Program-made: the position numbers and the translations under genes
Shown: positions 34,180-46,553 of the stretch, piece by piece
How positions within the stretch are numbered: the first letter of the stretch is position 1
Layout of the letters: every line of letters starts with the position of its first letter
Assembly (NCBI RefSeq): GCF_035222275.1
Contig: NC_085884.1
Coordinates: forward strand, 1,364,001-1,428,000
DNA: 64,000 nt
Direction of reading: 5' to 3'
Origin: Podospora bellae-mahoneyi
Taxonomy: Eukaryota; Ascomycota; Sordariomycetes; Sordariales; Podosporaceae
The notes under the pieces: generated by a model
Databases searched by the model: none
The model's input: the letters and a program-made list of their open reading frames with translations, nothing else
Told to the model about the DNA's origin: nothing

Positions 34180-36357
34180 ATGATGGACACCAGGGTTCTC
34201 TCGCGAGATGATATTGACAACGAAACACTCGAGACCATAGCCGAAGCGTGCCAGACTTCGACGAGGAATATTGAGGACATCTACAGCTGCGTACATCAAC
34301 AACTCGACCATGTCAGCCACAGCCAGCCGGGCCGATCCGAATGGTTTCAAATCGTGCTCTCCTTTGATGAGGGGATAGAGCTTGAACGGTGGTGCAGGGC
34401 TCTGCAGAGAGTCGTGAGGGCTAACGCCGTGTTGCGCACGAGATTGGTTCAATGTCGGGGGCTGGGAGTGTTACAGGTGGTCATCAAGGAGGACCACGCC
34501 ACAGAACACCTCTCTGGAGATGTTGAGGAATATTTGAGAGATGACCAGGCTCGACGGATGGACTTTGGGGTCCCTCTTCTGCGCTCAGCCTTCATCGGCA
34601 GGAGCTTTGTTCTGACCATTCACCACGCCATTATGGACTACTGGTCGATAACCACGCTAGTTCAGCAGGACATCGTCCTGGCCTTCCTCGGGGAAGCACC
34701 TCCGGAAAGACCTCAGTTCAAAGAGTTCGTGGCTCACTGCCTCGCCATCGACGAAGGAGCCGCCAAGGCCTTTTGGGCCTCCCGCTTTGATAGCCGCCGT
34801 CTTCCCGTCATCTTCCCGCCTGTTCCACCTGGGCATACACCCTACCCCAGCCAAGCCGTGGAGAAAGAAATCGTCTTGACACACCAGTTGGGCCTCAGAA
34901 GCATCTCCCCAACACACGTCCCCACCTTCGCCGAGGCCGCTTGGGCACTTACAGAGGCCACTTACGCCGACAGCGACAGCATCTCGTACGGATTTGTCCT
35001 TTCTGGACGCTCCCCGACGCTTGGCGGCCTCGAATCAACCCTGGGACCGATGCACGTCGAGGTGCCCATGCAAGTCAACCTCAACATCCAACAGCGCAAG
35101 GGCATGACGGTGGAGCAACTCGTGAAGGACAGGGCAGCCTCGCTGCGTCAACTCCAAGCACACCCCGCACTCCAGTACGGCTTGACCAACATCTCTCTTG
35201 TGAATGAAGCGGCCCAGGTCTCGTCCAAATTCCAGACGCTTTTCAACATCATCCCCGCACTACCTCCGAAGTTCTCCGACGCGTCTGACGCACCAGCCCC
35301 GATACGGATGGATCGTGTGCTTTGGCAGGCGCGGACGCTACCGGCCTTGATACTACGCTGCAAACTGGAGTCGATCAACCGAGATGGAGCAACGCAGGGT
35401 CCTGGGGCGACTAGGATTTTGCTCAAGACTTTGTACGACCCCGCAGTCCTCCCTGAACGGCAGCTACATCGCATTCTGAATCAGTTTGAGCATACACTTC
35501 GCGTGCTGGCCGAGGTTCCTCTGACCTCCAGATTGGACAAGCTTCCGCTCTTCAACAAGCATGATTTGGGTGAAGTGATGCGCTGGAATCATGATGGAGC
35601 GCTGAGAAACGGAAGGTCCATCGATGCCGCCTTGGGCGCATTGTTTCCAGGAATCCCCTCGGGTCGCTGCAAAGTTTGGTTGGCAAGCCTGCAGAATCCC
35701 AACGAACTTGCGCCGATTGGGAGCGTAGGACAGCTTTGGCTGGAAGGCCCGGAGCTTTCTTCCGCTTCCTCTCCCTACTTCTTGTCAACCTTGCAACAGC
35801 AAGTTCCTCCGTGGGTGTTATCCTCTGCCAGCCACCACCCACAACCGACCGGACTGTACATTCGCACAGGGTATCTCGCCAAGTATATCGAAACAGGCAG
35901 CGGGGAAGATAACGAGCTGTGCGTCGTGGGACGGCAAGAGAATCGGACCAAGATCAACAATCAAACGGTTCAGTTAGAGGAGGTCGAGGGCTTGATTATG
36001 CACCATGACGATGTTCAAGACGCTGCCGTTTTCACCAAAATCGCTGCCGGGCGCACGCAACTCGTCGCAATGGTTGTGCCAAGATGCACCGTGACCTCTG
36101 GCGATACGGACTCGGACTCATCATCAGACACGGAAGCCATTTTTGCGGGGGAGATAAAGGAGATGGGGGGTCAGCAGCTGCTTCTGGACTCGGTTCGTCG
36201 CCATGCGGGTGAGGGTTTCTCTTCTGAAAGACACAAGATCCCGACAGTCTGGCATGCCATTGAACAATTTCCATATCTCGAAGAAGGCAGCGGAATCAGT
36301 GGGTTGCATACAGTCGACCGGGAAGCTCTTCGCAGGTGGTTGAAACTGCGGCGTTGA
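34180..36357 (+). CDS. stand-alone NRPS condensation domain with internally deleted adenylation-domain remnant
   Basis: Single exon, 725 residues. The start is the ATG in AAAAATGATGGACACC; the frame is open further upstream but without ATG. Residues about 30-450 form a fungal condensation domain. IEDIYSC is at the start, the catalytic HHxxxD reads HHAIMD (His148, His149, Asp153), and YGFVLSGRSP and GPMHVEVPMQVNLN are the latch-region motifs. From LPLFNKHDLGEVMRWN (about 455) an adenylation domain seems to begin. After about 40 residues it jumps directly to the A5-A8 part (KVWLASL..ELAPIGSVGQLWLEGP, LYIRTGYLAKY, GRQENRTKINNQ..LEEVE, about 497-600). The ATP- and substrate-binding core is missing, and no carrier (T) domain follows. 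The protein is likely a trans-acting acyltransferase for the adjacent PKS. Confidence 0.88.
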   Translation: MMDTRVLSRDDIDNETLETIAEACQTSTRNIEDIYSCVHQQLDHVSHSQPGRSEWFQIVLSFDEGIELERWCRALQRVVRANAVLRTRLVQCRGLGVLQVVIKEDHATEHLSGDVEEYLRDDQARRMDFGVPLLRSAFIGRSFVLTIHHAIMDYWSITTLVQQDIVLAFLGEAPPERPQFKEFVAHCLAIDEGAAKAFWASRFDSRRLPVIFPPVPPGHTPYPSQAVEKEIVLTHQLGLRSISPTHVPTFAEAAWALTEATYADSDSISYGFVLSGRSPTLGGLESTLGPMHVEVPMQVNLNIQQRKGMTVEQLVKDRAASLRQLQAHPALQYGLTNISLVNEAAQVSSKFQTLFNIIPALPPKFSDASDAPAPIRMDRVLWQARTLPALILRCKLESINRDGATQGPGATRILLKTLYDPAVLPERQLHRILNQFEHTLRVLAEVPLTSRLDKLPLFNKHDLGEVMRWNHDGALRNGRSIDAALGALFPGIPSGRCKVWLASLQNPNELAPIGSVGQLWLEGPELSSASSPYFLSTLQQQVPPWVLSSASHHPQPTGLYIRTGYLAKYIETGSGEDNELCVVGRQENRTKINNQTVQLEEVEGLIMHHDDVQDAAVFTKIAAGRTQLVAMVVPRCTVTSGDTDSDSSSDTEAIFAGEIKEMGGQQLLLDSVRRHAGEGFSSERHKIPTVWHAIEQFPYLEEGSGISGLHTVDREALRRWLKLRR

Positions 36358-36530
36358 TTGGACCCCGTGTTACTCGCAGTTACAAGCATTGGCAACGGTT
36401 GAATCAAGTAATGATCAGCAACGATACAGCCATGTCCCCTATCTACAAGTGATTTTACCTCAGGAACTACCAATCATGTGTGGGCGATAGCTGACGCAAA
36501 GGATTGGACACCTGCTGTTGAAGAACATCC

Positions 36531-36566
36531 CGACATACCGACCGACATACCGACCGACATATCGAT
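36531..36566. repeat. short tandem repeat, 12-bp unit
   Basis: About three copies of GACATACCGACC, the last degenerate (GACATATCGATA), in the 3' flank of the condensation-domain gene. Confidence 0.75.
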
Positions 36567-37924
36567 AAAGTAGCATCCTACTGTCTGGTCACCGAAGGGG
36601 TTTTGCCAAGGTCTTGTCGGGTGGTAATATTGGAAAGCTTTTGCATAGAAACATATCAATGCGAATCCGAGAAGACAAGAACCGGATAAACCATCTGACC
36701 GCGTCATATCAAAACTTTGGGAGGTTTGAGTTGCCCGGACCCGAGTACGACCCATGGACGCAGGAATAGATTACAGCCAATCTCATTTGGCGCTCTATTC
36801 AGCCGCCCTTCTAGAAGCCAAGCAAACCTTTGTACACATTGATGGTTCCCCGCAGGGGGGGTGTAACCCTCCCGTACATTGGCCAAGATGATTACATGTA
36901 TGTTTTTTTCTTGGGCCATGTACTCGGCAGTGTTACTGGGTATGTCTGGCACTCCCAGATAACAAAGGCCACTGCAATTGATTTGGCTGAGTGGTAGGGG
37001 ACTGTTGGATATCAATGGACTTTTGCTGCTACCGCTTGAACGGGTTCGCTTGACAGACATTGCATGCGTGTCTCAACCAACATGCCCAGGCTCTTTCTAC
37101 CATGATTCGCAGACGGACCCCAAATGGGGACCCGGAGGCGGGCCGCTGGGATGGATGGAAGAGATAAGATGCTTACTTCTTGGCTTGTTGTTGAACGTGA
37201 TCCCAGTAACTTGTTTCCGGGGAAAGGTCAAGGTGCGGGTTGGATGGGGCGGAAGGGGGGTACGGCATGGCGAGTTATGAGACCATTATGCTGTTGTTGT
37301 CTCAGGGTATCTAGAACCGGCAAGCCGTGTAAGTCCTATCCCCACCACATTCTGCCCGAAGGGTGACATACTGATCAGACAATTCCGCATGGCTTGAAGC
37401 ATGGTATTTTTTATTTCACCCCCCCGGCATCAGGGACAAAAGGTTGCCCGAGCTGATGGTTTTTTTTTTTGGTGATACCTACCGGTTCAAGGATGGGCGC
37501 AATCAATGTTTCGGTTGACGACATGGGTCAAAGGATGCAGAGTGCAGGAAGATATTGAGAATGCCAATGCTGGGTATTCGTGGGGAATTATCAATATCAA
37601 TTCGTGGGGTACTGGAGTATGGTATGTTTTTGTCTCGAGGCGAAGGCCGTCTCACTTTCTAGGTACCTACCCAAGGTAGTGATCCCTTCCAGCTCACGCA
37701 TCACTAGGTACTGGGCTTTTACTGATGCTGCTCGACCGTTACAGAGTTCATCCGAGACGCCAAAGGTGCGTAAGCACATCCACTTGATTGGGCTGGGCGG
37801 CGCATGGTTGCTACCTATCCTATCTAAAGGTAAGGTACCTTGATCCTGTGTGTCTCCTTCCTGTGGGGAGTTTGGTCCCTGACTATCAAGGCTCTGGGAA
37901 CGACATCTCGAGGAACAGACGTGG

Positions 37925-37942
37925 TATAAAAAAGTATATAAA
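37925..37942 (+). promoter_or_regulatory. TATA box of the PKS gene
   Basis: TATAAAAAAG directly followed by TATATAAA lies 140-158 bp before the PKS start codon. A C-rich leader (CCGCCCCCCCCCTCCCTCC) lies in between. Confidence 0.6.
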
Positions 37943-38082
37943 TTCGTCTTGGGCCGCTTTGACTTTCACCCTGATCTCTATCATCATCAAACCGCCCCCC
38001 CCCTCCCTCCATCCACTTGTTCCTACTCTCCAGCACCCCAACCAACCCTCAACGGTACACACACCCTTCTCTCTAACAAAAC

Positions 38083-41000
38083 ATGGCACCGTTCAACGAC
38101 CCAACCCCCATCGCCATCGTAGGCCTGTCCTACCGCGCCCCAGGCGTGGGCCGCAAGGGGTTGTACGACTACCTCTCCCAAGCCAAATCCGCCTGGAGCA
38201 CCATGCCCCCCACCCGCTTCGACCAGCAGGCCTTCCACACCCCCGGCCTCGACAAGCCCGGCTGCTTCAAGGTTAACGGCGCCCACTTCCTCCCGGACGA
38301 CATCTACCAGTTCGACGCCGCCTTCTTTAACATGAGGGCCGAAGAGGCAAAGAACTCGGACCCGCAGCACAGGATGATGCTCGAGTGCGCGCTCGAGGCG
38401 GCCGAGAACGCGGGCCAGTCCCTGCTGGACATTGCGGGAAAAAACATTGGCGTTTTTGTCGCTTGCGGCTCGCAAGAGTACGCCCACCGCGTGGCGGAGG
38501 ATCTGGCCAAGACGACTGCTTGGACCGCGACGGGGATTGCGGCGTGCATGTTTGCCAATAGGCTGAGTTACTTTTTCGATGTGCACGGCCCGAGCGTGGC
38601 TATTGAGGCGGCGTGCGCGAGTAGTTGCTATGCTACGCATCAGGCTTGCCAGGCGTTGAGGAATGGGGAGTGTGAGGCTGCTTTTGTGGGGGCTTCGGCT
38701 ATTTGTTTTAGTCCCAACTTGTGGATTACGTTGGAGAAGATGGGGGCGCTGTCGGCCGAGGGGAAGAGCTTTTCTTATGATCACAAGGCTGCTGGGTTTG
38801 GGCGGGGTGAGGGGGGTGCTTGTCTGTTGATTAAGAGGCTTGATGATGCGGTGAGGGATGGGGATCCTATTCATGCTGTTATTAGGGGGTCTGCTTGCAA
38901 TCACTGTGGGAGGTCGGAGGGGATTACTATGCCGAGTCGGATATCGCAGGAGCGGTTGTTGGTCAAGGTGCATGAGGCTGCTGGGCTTAGCCCGGGGGAG
39001 ACGCCTGTTGTTGAGGGCCATGGGACTGGTACGCCTGCCGGGTGAGTTTCTTTTCTTTTTGTTTTTCTTTTTCCTGTGGCCCCACAATAAATTCAGGGGC
39101 TGGAAAGGGGGGATGGCCTGACATGACAAGAAACTAATCTGGATATTTTCAGTGACCCCATCGAGGCTGGCGCATTCGCCGCCATCTTGGCCAAGGACAG
39201 GACAGAAGCAAACCCCCTGTACATTGGATCGATCAAGTCCAACTTTGGGTGAGTGCTGCATTCAGGTGATTTCAAGTTTGAACTTCACTCTGACCAGTTT
39301 CCAGTCATCTAGAAGGGGCAAGCGGTATTCTGGGCATGGTCAAGGCTATCCTTATGGTCAAACACGGCATCATCCTTCCCACCGCTGGCTTCGAGGAGAT
39401 GAACAAGCGCATCGAAGGGAAGGAAAAGATGCGTGTCATTGGAGACAAACCAATGGCCTGGCCCGAAAATGAGCTTAGAAGAGCATTGGTGACCAACTTT
39501 GGTATGCGTTTTCTTCCACTCTAATCACTCGTGGGGAGAGGAAACAATGTGCTGACAGATTCAAGGGTTTGGTGGTAGTAACTCTGCAGTCTTGCTTGAG
39601 CAACCTCCCGTGTCGCCTGCGCTGACTGGCCACCTGGCTTTGAGGGCTTATACCAATGGCCATGCTGCCAATGGCGTCAATGGGCATGCCAATGGTACCA
39701 ACGGTGTCAATGGCCATCACCATGTCAATGGCAACGGCATCAATGGCCACAGCACGAACGGGACCAACGGTGTCAACGGCCACCACCACGCTCCAAACCG
39801 GCTGTTTGTTCTGTCAGCCAAGACAGACAAGAGTCTCAATGCCTACCTGTCTTCGTTTGTCGAGTTCCTCGGGGACGAGAACCCCACGCCCGACTGGTCT
39901 ACTGTCCGCGTCGACGACGCCGACTTTACCAAGAATCTCAGCTACACTCTCGGCCAGCGCCGCACACATCATCCATACCGTGTCGCCGTCGTCGCCAACT
40001 CGGTCGATGACCTGAAAGAGAAGCTCTCCTCGAAAAAGCCCGCCAGAGCCAAGCAAGACCGCGTCGTCGCCTTTTGCTTCACCGGCCAAGGCGCTCAATA
40101 TGCCCAGATGGCTTCGGGATTGCGTCATTACAAGGTCTTCGCCGACGCCCTTGACCAAGCCGAGGACCTTCTCACCTCCATGGGGGCGACGTGGTCCTTG
40201 ACCGAGGAGCTCAGCAAGGATGCTTCCGTCTCCCGCGTTGACGATGCCGAGATCAGCCAGCCGGCGTGCACTGCTGTCCAGCTCGCTCTTGTCGAGCTGC
40301 TCAGGAGCTGGGGAGTCACACCCAAAGCTGTCACCGGGCACTCTAGCGGCGAAATGGCGGCCGCGTACACGGCCGGGCTCATCTCCTTCACGGCTGCTGT
40401 TGCTACCGCCTACTATCGCGGCCAGGCTGCGTCGCAGCTGGCGTCCAAGGGAGGTGTTGGTGCCATGCTGGCTCTGGGAGTTGGCTTTGAGGAAGCCTCC
40501 AAGCTCATTCGAGATCACGCGGGTGACGCCTATGCGACTGTTGGTGCTATCAACAGTCCCAATAGCGTGACCGTGTCGGGTGATATGGCTGCCATTGAGG
40601 CCATCCACAAGGCCGCGGACGAGCAAGGCTTGTTTGTTCGCCGGCTCAAGGTCAGCCTGGCGTACCACTCTCGTCATATGGAGGAGGTGGCCGATTGGTA
40701 CCGCGCGGCGATCCAGCCCTACTACGAGGATGAGTTTGTCGTTGTCGAGAACGACGACAGTAAGCCGGCCTTTGTTTCCTCGGTCACTGGCCGGGTCGAA
40801 ACTGTGATTGACTCGTCGTACTGGGTCAACAACCTTGTCCGACCTGTTCGGTTTTCTGATGCCATCACCAAGCTGTTCTCCCAACAGCATGATGTCAAGA
40901 CCGGCCGGACACCTAATGTCATTGTCGAGATTGGCCCGCACGCGGCCTTGAAGAACCCCATCAAGCGCACGGTCGAGGATCTCTCCCTCAAGTCCTTCTC

Positions 41001-44000
41001 TTACCTCCCTTCTTTGGTAAGGAAGGTAGACGGAAGCCAGGCGCTGCTGGACCTTGCAAGCGGCTTGTTCACCTCTGGCATCCCTACCGACCTCGGTGCC
41101 ATCAACCAAACCGACAAGACCAACGCCCAGGTACTCACCGACCTCCCAGCCTACGCGTGGGACAAGTCAACCAGTTACGAGATCATGCCCCGCCACACCC
41201 ACGAGCTCATGTTCCCAGGCGAGCCCTTCCACCCCCTCCTAGGCCGCAAAGCCGCCTCCAGCGGCAACGCAAACGGCCAGGAGCGCACATACCGCTCCCT
41301 CTTCAGCCTAGACGACATCCCCTGGATCCGCGACCACAACGTCTCTGGTGTCGTCATCTTCCCCATGACAGGCTACCTCGGCTGCGCGATCGAGGCCCTT
41401 CGGCGCGCCGTCGCCCCCGGCACCCCCGTAGAGGCGTTTGTGCTGAGGGACATCCACGTCGTCCGCAGCTTACAAGTCGAGGAAGAACAAAACGTCGATC
41501 TCCTCACCAAGGTCAAGCCCACTTCTACGGGTACAGCCAGTTACTCTCCCACCTCGTGGTCGTTCGAGGTGCAGATCCTGCACAGCGATACCAACTCCTG
41601 GGCTACGCACTGCTACGGCAAGATAGAAGCCGAGACCGTCCCGCTTCCTACCGAGAGCCCGGCTACAAAAGAGTCTCTTTTGTTGCTGCACCGCGCTGAG
41701 GCGACCCCGCTGGAGGAGCACGACCCCGGCGTTGTCTACGCGGCGGATGGTCTCCAGGGCACCCTCTACGGCCCGTCCTTCCGGAACACCACCCGCTACC
41801 GCAAGGGGGAGAAGTTCACAGTCATTGATCAAAAGCTTCGCGACTTGGGACCAGAGGTTGATCTGCTGAGCAAGTACGGCTCCCCTTACACTGTCGACCC
41901 GCCAACGCTCGATGGGTTTCTGCAGGGCGGTGGGTCGTTCAGCGAGATTGACTGGAAGAGGCTGGCGCTGATGCCCAACCATGTGAACCGCTTGAGGGTG
42001 TCGAACCATATCGCCCTTGGCAAAGAGTCGGAGCGGATCGAGACTGTGACGAGGCTGCTCGAGCACGACGCCAAGGGAGGGAGGATGCTGATGAGCGTGG
42101 CTGCGTTTGTGGTCGATGACGAGAGCGGCAAGCGGGAGCCGATTGTCGAGTGGGAGACCGTCACGTTCCGCGCGCTGCAGTCGGGTGATGACGAGGATGA
42201 GCTACCGGAAAACGGCCTGCCCGTCAACTGGCGGTTCGAGCTGCTTGCTCGGCTCGACTTGCTGCCCAAGGAGGAGCAGCTCAGGCGGTTTGCTCCCCAG
42301 AGGATCAGCGAGGAGGAGATGGAGGGCGGGCGGGACTTGCACGCGGCTGCGTGTTGGTTCGTGGACCAGGCGCTCGTCGAGACGGCCGGGGATGACGAGT
42401 CGGCTATCCCGAGTCATTTGGTCAAGTTCAAGAAGTGGGCCAGGAGGATTGTGGATGCCGAAGGGCCAGAGATTGAGGATCCGGTCGGGCTGGTGAGGAG
42501 GGTCAAGGCTATCAGCGCACAGGGGGAGTTGCTCTGCGCTATTGGGGAGCAGCTAGTGCCGATTCTGAGGAACGAGGTGCAGCCGCTGGAGGTGATGCTC
42601 AAGGATGGGTTGCTGACTCGGCACTACGAGGCTGATGTTTCAAACGCCTACTTCAGTCAGCTGGTTGGGGAGCTGGTATACGACCTCAGCAACCTGGAGC
42701 CCAACATGAGGATCTTGGAGATTGGTGCCGGCACGGCGGGCACGACGCTGCCCATTCTCCAGGAGTTGTCCAAGGACCGGGAGGAGGGCGCGTTCTTGAG
42801 TTATACCTTCACCGATATCTCGAGCGGCTTCTTTGAGAACGCCCGCGACGGCAAGCTGAAGAGGTGGTCGGATTTGAACCGCATCTCGTATGAAAAGTTG
42901 GACATCAGTCGGGATCCGGTCGAGCAGGGGTTCAAATTGGGCGAGTACGATTTGATCGTTGCGGCAAACGTGCTGCATGCGACGGCCAACATGATCACCA
43001 CCATGAAGAATGTGAGGAGCTTGCTGAAGCCGAGAGGCAAAGTCATCCTGCTCGAAGCCAACAGGCACGCGCCCATCACACTGCCGTTTGCGCTGCTGCC
43101 GGGTTGGTGGTATGCCGAGGATGACTACCGTGACCGGGAGTCGGGACCGCTGCTTGCGCTGGAGAGCTGGAACAGGCTTCTCGTCGACACTGGTTTCACC
43201 GGAGTTGATGTCCTGTATCAAGATCACCCTGGCAAGCCGGAGCAGATGTTGAGTGCTTTCATGTCGAGCAGGATCGGCAAGGTCGGTGACGACGACGACA
43301 AGATTCAGATCACGGTTGCTGGTCCCCTCATGGATGACGACGAGCTCGACTATGCCCAGCTTGTTGCCGACGCCATCACGGAAGAATTTGGTCTGGTCAC
43401 AACAATCAAGCCTTTCCTCGAGGTTGACGCCGAGGGTGAGGATGCCCATGTCGTCGTCATTGACTCTCCCCGCCACAGTCTTCTCAAGGAGGTAGACGAG
43501 GACACCTTCAACGCCATCAAGAGTCTTGCGATTCACAACAAGGGCATGCTTTGGGTTGTTCCCGAGCAAGACCAGGCGGCGCCGGTTCCCGAGGTTCACT
43601 CCATCAAGGGTATCCTGAGGACTGTCCGGTTGGAGAGTGAGCCCAAGCACATCCTCATGATGGAGGGGATCCCTTGCACGGCCGAGAGAGCTGATGGCAT
43701 TGATGCCATCCTCAAGGTTGTCAGGGTGCTTGCGGATCCCGAGGTCAACGCGCTAGAGGATCGGGATTATCTCTTCCGCGATGGACTCATCCACCAGCGG
43801 CGCATGCGCCCGCTGAAGGAGCTCAAGGAGCAGTTCGGTATCGAGCAAGGTGTTGCCATCAGATCGGTACAAAACATCTGGTCTGGCGACAGCGGCTTGG
43901 AGATGACAATGGAGTCGGCTGGGAGCCCTGAGTCGATCTACTTCAGGCGCACCGATGTTCTTCAGGCACCGTTGGCCAACGACGAGGTCGTCGTCAAGAC

Positions 44001-46050
44001 CGAGGCAGCAGGGCTGAGCTACCGCGACCTCAATCTCGTGTTTGGGTCTATTCCCTGGGCTCCTCCTGGTTTCGATGGGGTTGGCACTGTTGTCAAGACT
44101 GGCGATCAGGTGGCGCACCTGAGAGAGGGAGACAGAGTGTTCTTCTTGTCACTCGAGGGCAGCGGGTTGGCCACGTACAAGAAACTTCCCTCGTGGCATG
44201 CTGCTCGGGTGCCTGCTGGCCTCAGCAGCATCGAGGCTGCCACCCTGCCGCTTGCTTACACCATGGCCGTGGCCGCTCTTGTCCACACAGCCCGTCTCAG
44301 AAAGAACGAGTCGGTCCTCATCCACTCCGCCGCCGGTGCTGTCGGCCAGGCCGCCATTGTCATTGCTCAGCACATCGGTGCCCGCATCTTCGTCACGGCT
44401 GGCACCGAGGCCAAGAGGGCCTTCCTGCACGAAACCTACGACATCCCCAAGGAACAAATCTTTCCCAGCCGCACCCCACAGTTCAGGGACAGCATCCTCT
44501 GCGCCACGGCCGGCAAGGGAGTGGACGTCATCATCAACTCTCTCACCGGCGAACTCTTGCAAGAAACATGGTCTCTCATGGCCGCCTTTGGCCGCTTCGT
44601 CGAAATCAACAAGAAGGACGCCTTTCAGAACACCAACCTCTCCATGAAAGCCTTTGAACGGAACGCCACCTTCAGCACCGTCGACCTCCGCGCTTTGCAC
44701 CAACACCGCCCGGATGACCTGAGAGATGTCATTGGCGAGGTCGTCAGCTTGCTGCAAAAGGGAGTCGTGGTTCCTATCCACCCCGTGACCGAGGTTCCCG
44801 TCTCTCAGTTTGCCGACGGTCTTCGCAAGCTCAAGACTGGTGATACCGCGGGAAAGATTGTCGTAACTTTTGGCAAGGAGGAGAAGGTGCTTGCCGAGAG
44901 CGCGCTTAGGCCGTCACCTCCTGCCAGGTTGGATCCCAACTCGACTTACCTTGTGACTGGTGGCACGAGAGGTATAGGTCTTGGGCTGGCGGACTGGATG
45001 GTGGAACACGCTGGGGCCAAGAATGTGGTTGTGCTTGGGCGCAGTGGCCCGGAGGGAGCTGAGGTGCAAAAGGTGCTGAAGAAGTATGCCGAGTCGGAGA
45101 ATGTGAGGTTCAGGGCGTACGCTTGTGATGTTGGATCGAGGGAGTCGCTGGAGGATGTTGTGGCGGCGATGAGGGAGGAGGGCTTGCCCCCGGTAAAGGG
45201 TGTTGTGCACAGCGCTCTGGTGCTGAATGACAAGCTGATGCTGAATGCCACGTATGACGACTGGAAGTACATCACTGGCCCGAGAGTCCAAGGAGCTTGG
45301 AACCTGCACGAGTTGCTACCCAAGCTGGACTTCTTTATTGCGCTTTCGAGTTTCTTGGGTGATGGTGGGAATCCGGGTCAGAGCATTTACGCTGGCACGG
45401 CCTCGTTCTACGACGCCTTCTCTCAGTTCCGCGTCGAGCAAGGTCACCACACTGTGTCCATCTCCCTCCCCGTCGTCTTGGGCGTGGGTTATGTTGCGGA
45501 CCACGGCATAGCTGAGAAACTCCAAATCACCCTCGGTGGCACGATCCGCATGCAGGATATCGTCACTCTTGTCGCGAGCGCCATCAGCCAGGGCCGCGAC
45601 TCTCCCTTCATCAGCCCCGAGGGCAAGGCCGTCGCGTACAAGCTTCACGTCCACGGCAAGCCGCTGCATGACATCCCTTGGAAGTATTCGCACCCAATTC
45701 TTCTCAAAGACCGCCTGCACACAGACCTGACGGGCGGCGATGCCGAGAACCAGAATGCTGCCAGTGCGGCATCTACTGCCTCTTGGACCACGGCTTCTGA
45801 CCCGCAGGTTGGCTTGACCGAGGCGCTGATTACCAAGGTGTCGGCCATGACCATGATTGCGAGGGACGAGGTTGAACCTGACGCGCCGCTGAGCTCGCAC
45901 GGGCTGGACTCTCTGGTGTCGGTTGAGCTGAGGAACTGGATCAGGAGGGAGACGGCGGTTGAGCTAGCTTTGACAACGATTACGCAGGCTGCGAGTCTGA
46001 GGGCGTTGGCGACGCATATTTTGGCGACGAGGGCTCTGGTTGCAAAGTAA
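38083..46050 (+). CDS. highly reducing iterative type I polyketide synthase (KS-AT-DH-CMeT-ER-KR-ACP)
   Basis: Four exons, 38083-39041, 39153-39248, 39305-39501 and 39566-46050, give 2578 residues. All introns are GT..AG and keep frame. KS: Cys178 in EAACASS, His313 in VEGHGTGTPAG, His353 in SNFGHLEG. An Asn/Gly/His-repeat linker spans about 448-496. AT: Ser677 in GHSSGEMAAAY. DH: His1008 in DHNVSGVVIFP and Asp1200 in TLDGFLQ. C-methyltransferase: EIGAGTAGTT near 1470. ER: NADPH loop GAVGQAA near 2009. KR: GGTRGIG near 2216 and Tyr2359. ACP: phosphopantetheine Ser2533 in GLDSLVSVEL. All active residues look functional, so a fully reduced, possibly methylated chain is expected. No thioesterase, reductase or condensation domain follows the ACP, so release must occur in trans. 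The condensation-domain protein 1.7 kb upstream is the obvious candidate. Confidence 0.96.
39655..39800 (+). repeat. NGH/NGTNGVNGH repeat in the KS-AT linker of the PKS
   Basis: Imperfect repeats of AATGGC/AACGGT-type codons encode NGH, NGVNGH and NGTNGVNGHHH. It lies between the KS and AT domains, where HR-PKSs have a short post-KS linker, and is in frame. Confidence 0.85.
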
Positions 46051-46553
46051 GGATGGTTTTGACAGTGGTGGGGGGGAGGGAGGGGTTTCTTCAACATGGT
46101 GGCAGGTTTGAGGGGTGTTATGACGTTTATTGTGTTCTGAGGCGTTCTCGTTAGATTGGCGTTTTTGGTTTGCCTTTTTGGGCTACTTCTTGCAAAGTTT
46201 GAGCTCGGTCTTTTTTTTTATCACGATGTTGAGGCATACTGGCTTTGATATGGACAGAACAGAGAACAATGAATGATTGCCACAACTATTGGATGCTGTA
46301 AATGGTGACATGATGAAGGGTGGCCAAGACTTTGGCATTGATTTATGCCTCGCCAGTGAGTACTTGCATAGTCCTCCCCCGCTCTCTACTTCTCTCCTTC
46401 TCGTTCTCATTCTCTCCTTTGCTCTCTAGGTGCCTCTGCCTCCCTCTTTCTCTCTCGATTCGACGCAGGAGTACATCCGGGACCCCATGGCGGTTCCGTC
46501 GGTGGCCGTCGCTGCGCGGTATTTGCTCCTGCTGCTCATATCTCTGTGAATAT
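46051..46553. other. 3' flank of the PKS gene
   Basis: No gene recognised. T-rich and CTCTCT-rich tracts near 46370-46455. Confidence 0.4.

Larger units (their letters stand above)
36358..38082. other. intergenic between condensation-domain and PKS genes
   Basis: 1.7 kb separates two genes on the same strand, so the PKS has its own promoter. No coding region supported. A T9-10 run lies near 37459-37470. Confidence 0.5.

Noticed and set aside
38023-39261. Antisense open frame of about 410 codons over the PKS start
   Set aside because: Composition shadow of the KS domain, with no motif of its own.
40000-41109. Antisense open frame over the AT domain
   Set aside because: Shadow of the PKS coding strand; no recognisable domain.
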